64,000 nucleotides of DNA from TA-21 sp035620895 (GTDB taxonomy: Archaea > Thermoproteota > Nitrososphaeria > Nitrososphaerales > Nitrososphaeraceae): NCBI GenBank assembly GCA_035620895.1, contig DASPFY010000004.1, positions 179,471 to 243,470 on the forward strand, read 5' to 3'. A model generated the notes under the pieces. That model searched no databases. It had not been told where the DNA came from and saw only the letters and a program-made list of their open reading frames with translations. The position numbers and the translations under genes are program-made. Position 1 is the stretch's first letter; each line of letters starts with the position of its first letter. Below, piece after piece: positions 25,493 to 34,024 of this stretch.

Positions 25493-26844
25493 ATACGATA
25501 GATTCTGTTATACAAAAGATTGCAGCGTCATCTGTCCCATCAAAAACCAAACAAAGTAAATTAGAAAAAATATCAAACGAAATTCAAAATGAAATTTTGA
25601 ACTTTAAAGACAAGCGAGTGTCGAAAGTAATAGTTGGAGGTTCATTTGCCAAGGGTACCTGGCTTGAAAGTGATACAGACATTGACTTTTTTGTAATGAT
25701 AGAACCCAAGGTAGAACGCAAAGAATTTGAAGAATTAGGAAAATCAATTGGCTTCCACGCTTTAAAAAAATACAAACCTTATCTACGATACTCTGAGCAT
25801 CCATATGTTGAAGGAAAAGTTGACGGAATCAGAATAAACATAGTGCCCTGTTACAGGGTTGAAAAAAATAAATGGAAAAGCGCCGCAGATAGATCTCCAT
25901 TTCATACTGATTTCATGCAGACCAATTTGAATGAATTTTTGAAAAGTCAAGTAAGGATACTAAAACAATACTTTAAAACAGTTGGAATTTATGGTTCCCA
26001 GATAGCAGTTTCAGGTTTTAGTGGTTATGTGACTGAGGTACTCATTTTGAAATATGGTTCATTCAGAAATGTTCTGCAAACATTCGCTAGAATGGAACCA
26101 AATCACATTGTCTCACTCGATTCGCCAGACGAGAAGATAATTGAAAAATTTTCAAGTCCCATAATTATAATCGATCCCATTGATTCAAACAGAAATCTTG
26201 GGTCTGCAATTTCAACAGAGTGTCTTGCAAAATTTGTTTTAGCCTCAAGATTATTCTTGAAAAATCCTTCTCTGGACTTTTTCATAAAACCTCATAGATT
26301 CAATGCAAAAATCGTGAATCAGATCAAATATAATTTGCTAATAGTAGAATTTAAAATCCAGAAAAGAAGTCCGGACATATTGTGGGGTCAGCTAAAGAGA
26401 AAATTAACTAGCATTTCAAAGCAGATGATAAATGCTAGATTCGAAATAATTAAGAAATATTGCTTTACAGATGAAGAAGAACGTGCAGTATTTATTTTCA
26501 TGATAGAATTTCCAAACCTGCCAAGGATTACTGTAAATAGGGGACCTCAAATATATCTAAGAACAGAAACAGATTCTTTTATCAATAAAAGGGGAAAGAA
26601 ATCCATCATGATGTGGACTGATAGTAACAGAATTGTAAGTATTGAAGAAACCAAAAACATGTCGATAAAAGAACATGTAAATCGAATAATTCAAAACGAT
26701 ATTGGTTCAGGAAGTCATGGAGGCATAACATCCGATCTTAAAAAAAGCTATTCAATATATTTGGGAAATGAGAGGAAGTTGAGTAATTTTGTTTCCACTG
26801 CCATTAGTCACATGGTTCATGATGGAGAATTTATTGGACAGTGA
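25489..26844 (+). CDS. cca: Archaeal CCA-adding tRNA nucleotidyltransferase
   Basis: Adds or repairs the CCA end of tRNAs. It is 451 residues, a class I archaeal enzyme. The nucleotidyltransferase signature VGGSFAKGTWLESDTDIDFF (49-68) carries the metal-binding aspartates of the DxD pattern (Asp62-66). The central domain has RINIVPCYRV, and later regions match the archaeal tRNA-binding tail. The ATG overlaps thpR. The 3' end overlaps the start of the kinase-like gene by about 25 bases. Confidence 0.96.
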   Translation: MNTIDSVIQKIAASSVPSKTKQSKLEKISNEIQNEILNFKDKRVSKVIVGGSFAKGTWLESDTDIDFFVMIEPKVERKEFEELGKSIGFHALKKYKPYLRYSEHPYVEGKVDGIRINIVPCYRVEKNKWKSAADRSPFHTDFMQTNLNEFLKSQVRILKQYFKTVGIYGSQIAVSGFSGYVTEVLILKYGSFRNVLQTFARMEPNHIVSLDSPDEKIIEKFSSPIIIIDPIDSNRNLGSAISTECLAKFVLASRLFLKNPSLDFFIKPHRFNAKIVNQIKYNLLIVEFKIQKRSPDILWGQLKRKLTSISKQMINARFEIIKKYCFTDEEERAVFIFMIEFPNLPRITVNRGPQIYLRTETDSFINKRGKKSIMMWTDSNRIVSIEETKNMSIKEHVNRIIQNDIGSGSHGGITSDLKKSYSIYLGNERKLSNFVSTAISHMVHDGEFIGQ

Positions 26845-27568
26845 AAATAAGGAAAGCCTAAAATTTTTATTGACTTATCCCTTATTTGATCAAGATACGT
26901 TTGAATGCAGGATAAAAGAATTGTTATCATTGGATATTAACGGCGTTTTCTCTTTTGGTAAAGTTCAATTGAAGAAGATTGGTATAATTGGGAAGGGCTC
27001 TGTTGGTTTGGTAACATTAGCAAGATTCAAGGGTAAATATTTTGCTCTAAAGATTAGAAGAACCGATGCTAACAGAACAAATATGTTCGATGAAGCGATT
27101 TACCAATCGCTGGCAAACTCAGTTGGAATTGGTCCATTTCTTATGAATTTTTCTGATAATTTTTTGTTGATGGAATTTGTCAAAGGTTCTAACATAGTAG
27201 ACTGGTATAATTCGATACGGACTTCAAATGAAAGAATATTGAAATGTACTGCTCTTATCCTTGAACAATGTTATCTTCTTGATTGCCTGAAACTTGATCA
27301 TGGTCAACTGAATAGACTTGAACGCCATATAATAGTATCAAAGGATGACAAGCCTACAATTTTGGATTTTGAAACTTCAAGCGCAATAAGGAGAGTCAGT
27401 AATATAACAAGCGTATCTCAATCAATTTTTCTACATGGTCCAATATATTCCAGACTTCGAGAATCAATAAATAAAGATAGGACACAAATCATGAAAAATA
27501 TTAAAGACTATAAAATTCATATGAATCATGAAAAATTCAAGAAAATTCTGAACCTGCTAAAACACTAA
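26819..27568 (+). CDS. Predicted archaeal Ser/Thr protein kinase (COG2112-like)
   Basis: From ATG 26819 the product is about 249 residues with a compact kinase fold. It has the glycine loop IGKGSVGLV, the ATP-lysine in YFALKIRR, the hinge LLMEFVKGSNIVDW, a catalytic-loop-like DHGQLNRLERHI and a DFE in TILDFETSS in place of DFG. The family is small and archaeal, and often sits beside cca. Overlap with cca suggests coupled expression and perhaps tRNA-related regulation. Activity is inferred; the DFE variant is common in atypical kinases. An earlier in-frame start at 26789 lies deeper in cca and is less likely. Confidence 0.8.
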   Translation: MMENLLDSENKESLKFLLTYPLFDQDTFECRIKELLSLDINGVFSFGKVQLKKIGIIGKGSVGLVTLARFKGKYFALKIRRTDANRTNMFDEAIYQSLANSVGIGPFLMNFSDNFLLMEFVKGSNIVDWYNSIRTSNERILKCTALILEQCYLLDCLKLDHGQLNRLERHIIVSKDDKPTILDFETSSAIRRVSNITSVSQSIFLHGPIYSRLRESINKDRTQIMKNIKDYKIHMNHEKFKKILNLLKH

Positions 27569-27666
27569 GAATGACTGATGTGAGAAGCAAATCAAATTAG
27601 AATGTGCAGTAATTATTGCTGTTTGTACATTAATATTCTTAAGGTAGTACCGTTAAATTTAATTAA

Positions 27667-28410
27667 ATGTCTAATTCCCAGCCCTTTGTGATTAAAGCTC
27701 TAAAGAAAATGAATCTCAAAGGTGGAACAGTAATAGATGGTTTTGCTACGACGGGCATTACTAATACTATTGCTGCTGAATGTATCTTACATTCAATTAA
27801 TACTCAGCTAATAGCAACCATAGAATCATCTTATTTTTCTCAGCTATCCGTTGTTAGGAATTCTATTCCATATTTTCCTGTAAGGATATACGCAAATGAG
27901 CAATTAAAGACATCAATTTTCATCTCTGAAATAAATATAGACCCTTCATTATACTTCTTTATTGGAAACATTATGTTGAATTGGGCAAAGGATAACGAAT
28001 GTGATCTCATAATTAGCTCGAGTAATATAGTTAACCCACCGCAGCAGACAAAGACTATTAATTCAAAAGAATATTCAATCTCAGGTATTGGAAATACAGA
28101 AGGAGCAAGAAACAGGTTAAAAGATTCGAAAATTTCATTACTCAAAAACGGTACAATAGGGGGTATTCCAGCAGTTCTTTTAAATCAGAGTTCCGAATTA
28201 GGTATCGACGTAGTAATTTTGTTAGTAAAAATTGTTGAAGGAATTCCTGATTTTAGGGCAGCAGCAGAATTATCCACAACAATAAGTCGACTTGTCCCCG
28301 GTGTATCATGCGATATCCCGTTATTACTTCAGGAAGCAGAAAAGATTGAAAAAGAAATAGGCAAGATAAAGACCCAAGATACCGAAAGCGAATTGAACGC
28401 TTATGGATAG
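27667..28410 (+). CDS. PAC2-family (proteasome assembly chaperone-like) protein
   Basis: A 247-residue PAC2-family protein. The archaeal forms are ATP-grasp-independent relatives of proteasome assembly chaperone 2. The N-terminal region GGTVIDGFATTGITNTIAAEC and the C-terminal GIPDFRAAAELSTTISRL with GVSCDIPLLLQEAEKIEKEI fit the family. No proteasome gene is near. The ATG start is preceded by an AT-rich region. Its role in archaea is not proven. Confidence 0.82.
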   Translation: MSNSQPFVIKALKKMNLKGGTVIDGFATTGITNTIAAECILHSINTQLIATIESSYFSQLSVVRNSIPYFPVRIYANEQLKTSIFISEINIDPSLYFFIGNIMLNWAKDNECDLIISSSNIVNPPQQTKTINSKEYSISGIGNTEGARNRLKDSKISLLKNGTIGGIPAVLLNQSSELGIDVVILLVKIVEGIPDFRAAAELSTTISRLVPGVSCDIPLLLQEAEKIEKEIGKIKTQDTESELNAYG

Positions 28411-28495
28411 AATGCCATCAGCTTGTAGATATTGAATCCTGTCTTAATTTTATTAGGAAATTAAGGCTTGTTAGACCAAACTAGGTGGTAATGCA

Positions 28496-29020
28496 CTATT
28501 TTGTACTGGTTGTGTTAATTTTTATCAAGCTTTTGACAGTTGCTAAATTTAGGTCGACCTGTTCTGCAATCATCTCTTCAGATATTCCAGAATCGTACAA
28601 ATTCCTGACACTTTCTTTTTTGTCCTGACTAATATTTTTGACTTCCAACTCAAGGTCTAACTCGGTTTCTCTATTCTTAATGAAGGATTGTACTTGTTTA
28701 AAGACAGAATCAATATCGATATTCTTGTCTGATGAAATAACAACTATGTGATTTCTTATTGGAATGCTAAACATAATTACCTTATCATAAATGTAAATTA
28801 CCGAATTAAGATGTCCCAACTCATTTTCAAATATTTTTCTTAATTCAATTATATACGCCGATTGAGAATAACTAATTTCCGGGTTTCTACCTTTAAGATG
28901 TTCACTAATTCCCTGTCGAATTACACTTGCGCTTAGGTGCCCAGACTTTTCGACCAATCCTGAAAACCTCAAAGATGGGTTAATTGCGAGTAGACTATTT
29001 AAGAAATCAACTTCATTCAT
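28496..29020 (-). CDS. Roadblock-like small protein with C-terminal HTH-like segment
   Basis: A 174-residue protein found typically in Nitrososphaeria as multicopy sensors. The N-terminus LLAINPSLRFSGLVEKSGHL and the middle KVIMFSIPIRNHIVVISSDK resemble a roadblock/profilin-like fold. The last 40 residues (SVRNLYDSGISEEMIAEQVDLNLATVKSLI) read like a helix-turn-helix. The combination suggests a signalling or regulatory protein. The family name is uncertain, and no partner gene is visible. Confidence 0.65.
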   Translation of the reverse strand: MNEVDFLNSLLAINPSLRFSGLVEKSGHLSASVIRQGISEHLKGRNPEISYSQSAYIIELRKIFENELGHLNSVIYIYDKVIMFSIPIRNHIVVISSDKNIDIDSVFKQVQSFIKNRETELDLELEVKNISQDKKESVRNLYDSGISEEMIAEQVDLNLATVKSLIKINTTSTK

Positions 29021-29164
29021 GGAAAAGATCTAGTGACCCAGAAATATATCTGTGTTTATGCCAAGATGTAAAGCCACAGAATGGAAAGGGCTATCAAATA
29101 AGACCACCAGTGTCAGCAGAGCTACGAAAACAAGATATTGATCTTAATAATTAATTGAACCAGT

Positions 29165-29467
29165 ATGGCAGAAGATATTTCTTCAACAGCTTCGAATACT
29201 ATCCCTTTTCCTACGTTAACAATAGTATACCTTGTAAGTCAGGCGGAAGGATTGATTGATGAGATAAGCCAAAGGTATAACAATATCACCGTGGAAGATT
29301 GCAATGGCTTTTTTACGGACGGTCTTAAAAGAGATTACAAGAAGATAACGATTTGGAGTCAAGGGATTGATAGCCTGTGGTTTAATGCTTTGATAGCTAG
29401 GATAAAAGAAATTGCAAATGTAGACTCAGTTCCTATAGTATCTGGGGGAATAATGTATTCAGTGTAG
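29165..29467 (+). CDS. Hypothetical 100-residue protein
   Basis: A 100-residue soluble protein with an ATG start. It contains FPTLTIVYLVSQAEGLIDEI and ends with VDSVPIVSGGIMYSV. It is not a shadow of another gene. I do not recognise the family, and no motif is visible. It lies between small regulatory-type genes. Confidence 0.6.
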   Translation: MAEDISSTASNTIPFPTLTIVYLVSQAEGLIDEISQRYNNITVEDCNGFFTDGLKRDYKKITIWSQGIDSLWFNALIARIKEIANVDSVPIVSGGIMYSV

Positions 29468-29575
29468 CTTTTGACTTGTTTTGCAATTATTTTTTATTCA
29501 AATCAACTAATTTTGTGGATTTCCCAAGGACAAATCCAAAGGAAATAGGCTTCTAAATATGCGGTAAGATTCATT

Positions 29576-29908
29576 TTATTTGGTATCAGGTTTTATATCT
29601 ATCAAAATCTTGTTTCCAACCGCAGGGCTGCCTATATTTTCATACTTTTTTCTTGGCATATTAATCTGAATTACTGTCTTTGGATAGGTCTTGATAACGG
29701 TTTGTGGTTGAGACCGCAGGATAGCTTCAAGTATGGGCTTTATTTGCTTCTTTACTTCATCATCTGAAATAGACCTATCAATGGCTTCTAGCATTAACTG
29801 CTGCTGTGACACCGATTCCAGTTCGATATCCTCAATTAGGGACAGAGAAATGCTAATACCATTATCTGAAAGCTGCGTTATCTTGTATTTGATTTGAGTA
29901 TCTTCCAA
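29576..29908 (-). CDS. Hypothetical 110-residue protein
   Basis: A 110-residue soluble protein, rich in Ile, Gln and Lys, with a helical core (QQQLMLEAIDRSISDDEVKKQ) and a beta-like C-terminus (KTVIQINMPRKKYENIG). There is no Cys pair and no membrane segment. The function is unknown. Confidence 0.6.
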   Translation of the reverse strand: MEDTQIKYKITQLSDNGISISLSLIEDIELESVSQQQLMLEAIDRSISDDEVKKQIKPILEAILRSQPQTVIKTYPKTVIQINMPRKKYENIGSPAVGNKILIDIKPDTK

Positions 29909-30035
29909 TTCTGAAGATCAATAATTTTGTTTGCTTATTACTTTTTACTAGCATCTGTACAGTTAGGTAGCTGAGGCACTATTGACATCCACAAGACATA
30001 TTAAAATTGATTGTGTATTTATAAAAGCATTAATT

Positions 30036-30305
30036 ATGAAATACAGAAGTAGGACGGATATTTTTGCCTCAATTTTACAGTCCGCCAATAATCCAAAAGG
30101 AGTGGGTATCACGACTATCATGTACAAATCGTTTCTCTCTCATTATCAGCTCAAGAAGTATCTATCCATAATGCTTGAAAATGATTTGATAAAACTTGAA
30201 GAGAAAGAACATCTTTACAAAATTACGGAAAAGGGGCTAAGATTTTTGCAGCTTTTTTCTAATATTAATGAACTTATTGATACTACAAAAGAATATAATA
30301 TCTGA
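30036..30305 (+). CDS. Small winged-helix DNA-binding protein
   Basis: From ATG 30036 the product is 89 residues and starts MKYRSRTDIFASIL, the usual start of a very common Nitrososphaeria winged-helix family. The order is helix, TTIMYKSFLSHYQLKKYLSIMLENDLIKL as recognition region, then a beta wing (LYKITEKGLRFL). The open frame reaches back to 29982, but the extra 18 residues are not part of the family. It is likely a transcription regulator of unknown target. Confidence 0.82.
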   Translation: MKYRSRTDIFASILQSANNPKGVGITTIMYKSFLSHYQLKKYLSIMLENDLIKLEEKEHLYKITEKGLRFLQLFSNINELIDTTKEYNI

Positions 30306-30549
30306 ATAGCAATTTTGTATTGTAAATGGTAAAGTTTGCCTATCGATCGTGAGATACTCAATCATCCGTTTTGAGTTTTTGTTTAACGCAGGACGGAGCA
30401 TTTAATCTGTTTTGCTTTTGATACGTTGGAGCATAAATATTCGACTTGTTATTTGAAGAAAATAATTTGAATCGTACTAATAATTTTGATTGTAGTGTTG
30501 AACCAACCGTTACCTTTATTGGTATTAGAAGATTAGAATAAAATCAATT

Positions 30550-30642
30550 TAGCCCGGCCCAGATTCGAACTGGGGTCAAAGGCTCCAAAGGCCTCTATGC
30601 TTGGCCACTACATTCAGCGAATTTGAAATTCTCTACCGGGCT
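30550..30642 (-). tRNA. tRNA-Gln (TTG) with a 20-base intron in the D arm
   Basis: On the minus strand the acceptor AGCCCGG pairs with CCGGGCT, with discriminator A at 30550. The T arm CCCAG/CTGGG has loop TTCGAAT. The anticodon stem is GAGGC/GCCTT with anticodon TTG at plus-strand 30586-30588. Between position 10 and the rest of the D arm lie 20 extra bases (30613-30632), including the hairpin GAAT/ATTC. Removing them restores TAGTGTAGTGGCCAAGCATA, a normal archaeal Gln D arm, and a 73-base tRNA. The anticodon loop is not interrupted. Confidence 0.9.
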
Positions 30643-30671
30643 GCCGGACATTTTCTTAAGGAATATCTGAT

Positions 30672-31739
30672 TTATAAAGCTACGAATCTATCAACAATTT
30701 TCATCAACTTGTCCGCTGGATCTTCCATTTTGTCCAATATTCGTTGTGCTCGATTTTTTTGATCGATTTTAAATTTATTATCAAATTGTATTCGACGTAA
30801 TAGTTTCACAATTTGTGTTGAATTTGCAGTCTTTTGAATCAAACCAGTTTCAACCAAATAATCATCAACATAGAATTTGATTGGAGAAATGGAGATAGTC
30901 GGTTTTCCGAGTAGTGCAGATTCGGCAGTCATAGTACCACCCCCTCCAACAAACACATCTGCAACAGATATTAGCTCCAACCCATCGACTACATTTTCCA
31001 AGACTTTGATCTTATTGCCATATTTCTTTTTGAAGAGCGTTATTTGATCCTGATATCTGCACAATACCAATATGTCGGACGTATGATTGAAGTTTTCAAT
31101 TATTGAACCCAAAATATTATTCACATTGTTATTTTTGTCAATCAAGTAGGATGCCTTACTTTCTTCTGGTCTAATTAGAATAGTATTGTTCTTCGAAATG
31201 CGATATTTTCTCTTTAATTTAGCGTTATCGATATTCCTAGTTTCTCTTCTAATCCACGCAACTGGATCAAGTGCGTGATAACGAATTATTTGGTTTTTTG
31301 AAATTGCCAAATTTTTCCATGCGGAGTAGGGAATAATCCAAGGGCATAAAAGATAACTAACAAATGGAATTGTCAACCTCTGAACAGCATGAGCATGAGG
31401 GGAATCACTAAACGTAATATGGGGAATTCCTAAACCAAATGTTACTCTTGCTGCCTCAGGAGATGAAAAGCTAACACATAGATCGGGTTGAAACTCATTT
31501 ATTTCATGTGCCAAATCAAAAATTCTGCTAGAACTTGCTCTTAGTTTGTCGTATTTTGATGAACCACCGTACTTTCCTACTATTTTTAGCTCAAATTTGT
31601 TTAATTTAGATAACTTAATGCATTCCCGATAGTTTCTTCCCGTACACAGGATTTCATGATCTTTTTCGTTTAGCAATTTCACTGAATGTTTGAAAAACAT
31701 TACTTGTTTTGGGGTTAAAACGTCGAACCAGATTCTCAA
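30672..31739 (-). CDS. DUF354-family glycosyltransferase-like protein
   Basis: A DUF354 protein of about 355 residues from a TTG at 31739 (MRIWFDVLTPKQVMFF), the usual N-terminus of the family; the longer frame to 31781 would overlap the divergent gene. The fold is like UDP-GlcNAc 2-epimerase and GT-B glycosyltransferases. There is a Gly-rich loop SVADVFVGGGGTMTAESALLGKPTIS near the C-terminus and FSDSPHAHAVQR in the middle. It probably makes or modifies a nucleotide-linked or lipid-linked sugar. The start codon is 5 bp from that of the gene at 31745, on the opposite strand. Confidence 0.85.
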   Translation of the reverse strand: MRIWFDVLTPKQVMFFKHSVKLLNEKDHEILCTGRNYRECIKLSKLNKFELKIVGKYGGSSKYDKLRASSSRIFDLAHEINEFQPDLCVSFSSPEAARVTFGLGIPHITFSDSPHAHAVQRLTIPFVSYLLCPWIIPYSAWKNLAISKNQIIRYHALDPVAWIRRETRNIDNAKLKRKYRISKNNTILIRPEESKASYLIDKNNNVNNILGSIIENFNHTSDILVLCRYQDQITLFKKKYGNKIKVLENVVDGLELISVADVFVGGGGTMTAESALLGKPTISISPIKFYVDDYLVETGLIQKTANSTQIVKLLRRIQFDNKFKIDQKNRAQRILDKMEDPADKLMKIVDRFVAL

Positions 31740-31744
31740 GCACC

Positions 31745-32998
31745 ATGTATAAGTATCCTCATGGAAAAAACTTTTCTTCAACCAATCTTAATTTTGGTTC
31801 AGGAACAGAAATATGTTATTTGGGGTCGGAAATACCTGTGAGTGCTAGTTCATTGAAGGTAGCTGTATATGGTCTAAGTACAGAGGGATACAAAATTGCA
31901 TCACATATTTCCAATAAAGGTATACCAGTTTCAATTATTGATGACTCGTCAGGAATGGCTATTACACTTAAACCAGACATAGCAAAGACATATTCTAACG
32001 TAACTTCATTTATTCAGGATGAAACACTTTTAGATTTTGAACCTTTTGATGTTGCCATCAATAATGCCTCCTTTATCTTTTTTACTCCCAGAATAAGAAA
32101 ATCTTGGCCTGACGCAAAGAATCACATTGGATCTAAGTTTCAAGACGTGATAAAACATGTGAACAAGGATAGTTCCATAATTAACACAGTTCCTGCAGGT
32201 TTTGGCACAAATAATGAAAATATAACTTTGATTGAACACAGAACCGGTCTTAATGTTGGAAAAAACATTTTCTATCATTATATGCCAATCAGTTCCATAT
32301 CCTCAACATTATTCGATGTAATTATTGGAACACGATCCAAAGTGAATCCTAATCTTGAAAGCATGTTAGGCGAACTTTATCCCGACAACACATTGAAATT
32401 AACAGATATCGAATCTGCAGAATATTTCTATTGTATAAGAATCTTAAGACACTATGGTTTAATGTCACCTATTTTTGAAATTTGTAAATTTGCTGATTCC
32501 TCATTTCAATCGCAGATGATAGAAAGTCAATCCTTCGATGATCTATATCTTGACGATCTTGTGAGCGGGTTATTTGATTTGAATACTATTCTATCATCTC
32601 TCACTGGGATTTCTCCTCTAACACTTCTACTGAAAGGCAATATTGCCACGATTGAAAATTACATAAAATACTTAACTGAACAAATCAAAATTATCCTTAA
32701 GAAATATGAATTGAAAGCTAGTAAAACAAAAGCGATAATTTCATGGACCTTTGATCCTAATGAAATGAGAGGAGATAGATTGGAAATAATATCTAGATTG
32801 GAATCAAGACTAAAAGATTACGTAGGAGATGTAGAAAGGCACGATTCCATGTTTGACTTTTATTCAAGTGAAAAAAAGCTAATAGTGGTTTCTTGCTCCA
32901 AGATTGATTTTGAAAGAATAAATAAAAATAATCCTAATTCAGAGATCATAATTGTCAGGGCAACTCCTCTATTGGGACAATCTAGTCTACAGAGCTAA
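31745..32998 (+). CDS. Rossmann-fold protein resembling a nucleotide-sugar dehydrogenase without the catalytic Cys
   Basis: From ATG 31745 the product is about 417 residues. It has an N-terminal NAD-type fold (LKVAVYGLSTEGYKIASHIS then VSIIDDSSG) and a middle block FIFFTPRIRKSW and NTVPAGFGTNNENITLIE that recalls the UDP-sugar dehydrogenase layout. A long helical region and a C-terminal alpha/beta piece follow. The GGHC active-site motif of the dehydrogenases is absent. It is divergent from the DUF354 gene with only 5 bp between starts, so the two are probably co-regulated in the same glycan pathway. The exact reaction is unknown. Confidence 0.65.
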   Translation: MYKYPHGKNFSSTNLNFGSGTEICYLGSEIPVSASSLKVAVYGLSTEGYKIASHISNKGIPVSIIDDSSGMAITLKPDIAKTYSNVTSFIQDETLLDFEPFDVAINNASFIFFTPRIRKSWPDAKNHIGSKFQDVIKHVNKDSSIINTVPAGFGTNNENITLIEHRTGLNVGKNIFYHYMPISSISSTLFDVIIGTRSKVNPNLESMLGELYPDNTLKLTDIESAEYFYCIRILRHYGLMSPIFEICKFADSSFQSQMIESQSFDDLYLDDLVSGLFDLNTILSSLTGISPLTLLLKGNIATIENYIKYLTEQIKIILKKYELKASKTKAIISWTFDPNEMRGDRLEIISRLESRLKDYVGDVERHDSMFDFYSSEKKLIVVSCSKIDFERINKNNPNSEIIIVRATPLLGQSSLQS

Positions 32999-33041
32999 TC
33001 ACCTAAAATATAATAATAAGAAGAGATGATCTAGTGTTGGA

Positions 33042-33215
33042 TTGCTAGATGCAAAATGCGCAAAGTGCAATAACAAAGCTCAAGTAAGTGACGATATGAG
33101 TACTATACTGTGCAAAAATTGTGGTTATTCTGATAATTATGAAAATTATATGGAAATAATGAAGTCAAAAGCAGAGAATATGGCCGATAATTACCAGTTT
33201 AGCGATAACGTTTGA
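33042..33215 (+). CDS. 57-residue zinc-ribbon protein
   Basis: A TTG-started frame of 57 residues. CAKC and CKNC form a zinc ribbon (CAKCNNKAQVSDD, then ILCKNCGYSDNYENY), followed by a Met/Lys/Glu-rich helix. It lies 43 bp after the Rossmann-protein gene on the same strand. It resembles the other micro zinc ribbons in this window. The function is unknown. Confidence 0.6.
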   Translation: MLDAKCAKCNNKAQVSDDMSTILCKNCGYSDNYENYMEIMKSKAENMADNYQFSDNV

Positions 33216-33307
33216 AGTTAAGGTTGTTAGTTTTAATTTACTTTTCTTTCGGTTTAATGCATAATTGAAAAATTGTAGATTATTCGATTTGATTGAATTT
33301 TTCGATT

Positions 33308-33478
33308 TTACCAAAACAAGCCTTTATCAGAGCAGGTCAACTCCGATCCGCAATTTTCACACCTAAGATGACAGCTTTGAATACTAAACATTGTGAATCC
33401 GCATCTAAAACACCTTATTTCTTTTTCATCTTCCTTTTTTTTCTCGCGTTGCACTTGAGATATTTTTCGTAATAACAT
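33308..33478 (-). CDS. 56-residue protein with two zinc-knuckle pairs
   Basis: An ATG-started frame of 56 residues. After a basic N-terminus (QREKKKEDEKEI) it reads CFRCGFTMFSIQSCHLRCEN, then CGSELTCSDKGLFW. It has Cys-x-x-Cys-Gly, a Cys-His pair, Cys-x-x-Cys-Gly and a further Cys, and so probably binds one or two zinc ions. It is divergent from S6e with 48 bp between starts. The dense Cys pattern makes it a real gene, function unknown. Confidence 0.72.
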   Translation of the reverse strand: MLLRKISQVQREKKKEDEKEIRCFRCGFTMFSIQSCHLRCENCGSELTCSDKGLFW

Positions 33479-33526
33479 TTATTAAAGTATTTAAGTTGAT
33501 TCCAGTCGTAAAGATTAATTAACGCT

Positions 33527-33940
33527 GTGATACAGGTTGATTCCATATTGACTCAGTTTAAGATTATAATTTCCGATAAGAAGGGCAAAAGTGTTAGCAA
33601 AGAGCTAAAAGACAAAGAGGCTCAACCCTTAGTTGGTTTGAGAGTAGGAGAAATTGTAGATTCTTCAGTTGTCGGTATACCTTCTGGTAAGATCGAACTA
33701 AGAGGGGGTAGTGATAAATCTGGAACACCGATTCGGAGTGATGTTCATGGTGGTGTAAAAAAATATGTTTTATTATCGAAAGGGGCTGGAATGAGAGACG
33801 ATCGTGAAGGAATCAGAAAAAGAAAACTAGTTAGAGGAAATATGATTACAGAAGAGATATACCAGATAAATTGTTTACTCTTGGAGGGAAAGTTACCGCT
33901 TACTGCCGAGACGACGGACTCTAAAAAGGCTGAGGAATAG
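33527..33940 (+). CDS. rps6e: Small-subunit ribosomal protein S6e (eS6)
   Basis: A 137-residue archaeal eS6. The signature ELRGGSDKSGTPIRSDVHGG and KYVLLSKGAGMR is clear, followed by the basic GIRKRKLVRGNMI. The track start is GTG 33527; a TTG at 33548 would start MTQFKIIISD, closer to the usual N-terminus, so the start is uncertain. It is followed by aIF2 gamma, a gene pair conserved in archaea. Confidence 0.95.
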   Translation: MIQVDSILTQFKIIISDKKGKSVSKELKDKEAQPLVGLRVGEIVDSSVVGIPSGKIELRGGSDKSGTPIRSDVHGGVKKYVLLSKGAGMRDDREGIRKRKLVRGNMITEEIYQINCLLLEGKLPLTAETTDSKKAEE

Positions 33941-34024
33941 CCATCGGCTAAATAAAAATCAATATCATTCCAAACACTACCATCATAATTAAATTAATAT
34001 CTCTGTAAAATTTCACTATACATA

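Noticed and set aside
31709..31781. Long N-termini of the two divergent genes at 31.7 kb
   Set aside because: The extensions overlap each other on opposite strands. DUF354 proteins start at RIWFDVLTPKQ, and the other protein has an ATG at 31745, so the short forms are preferred.
33961..33996. Shared ACACTACCATCAT near 24707 and 33973 as a regulatory motif
   Set aside because: Only two copies of 13 bases were found, in different positions relative to the downstream starts; chance cannot be excluded.
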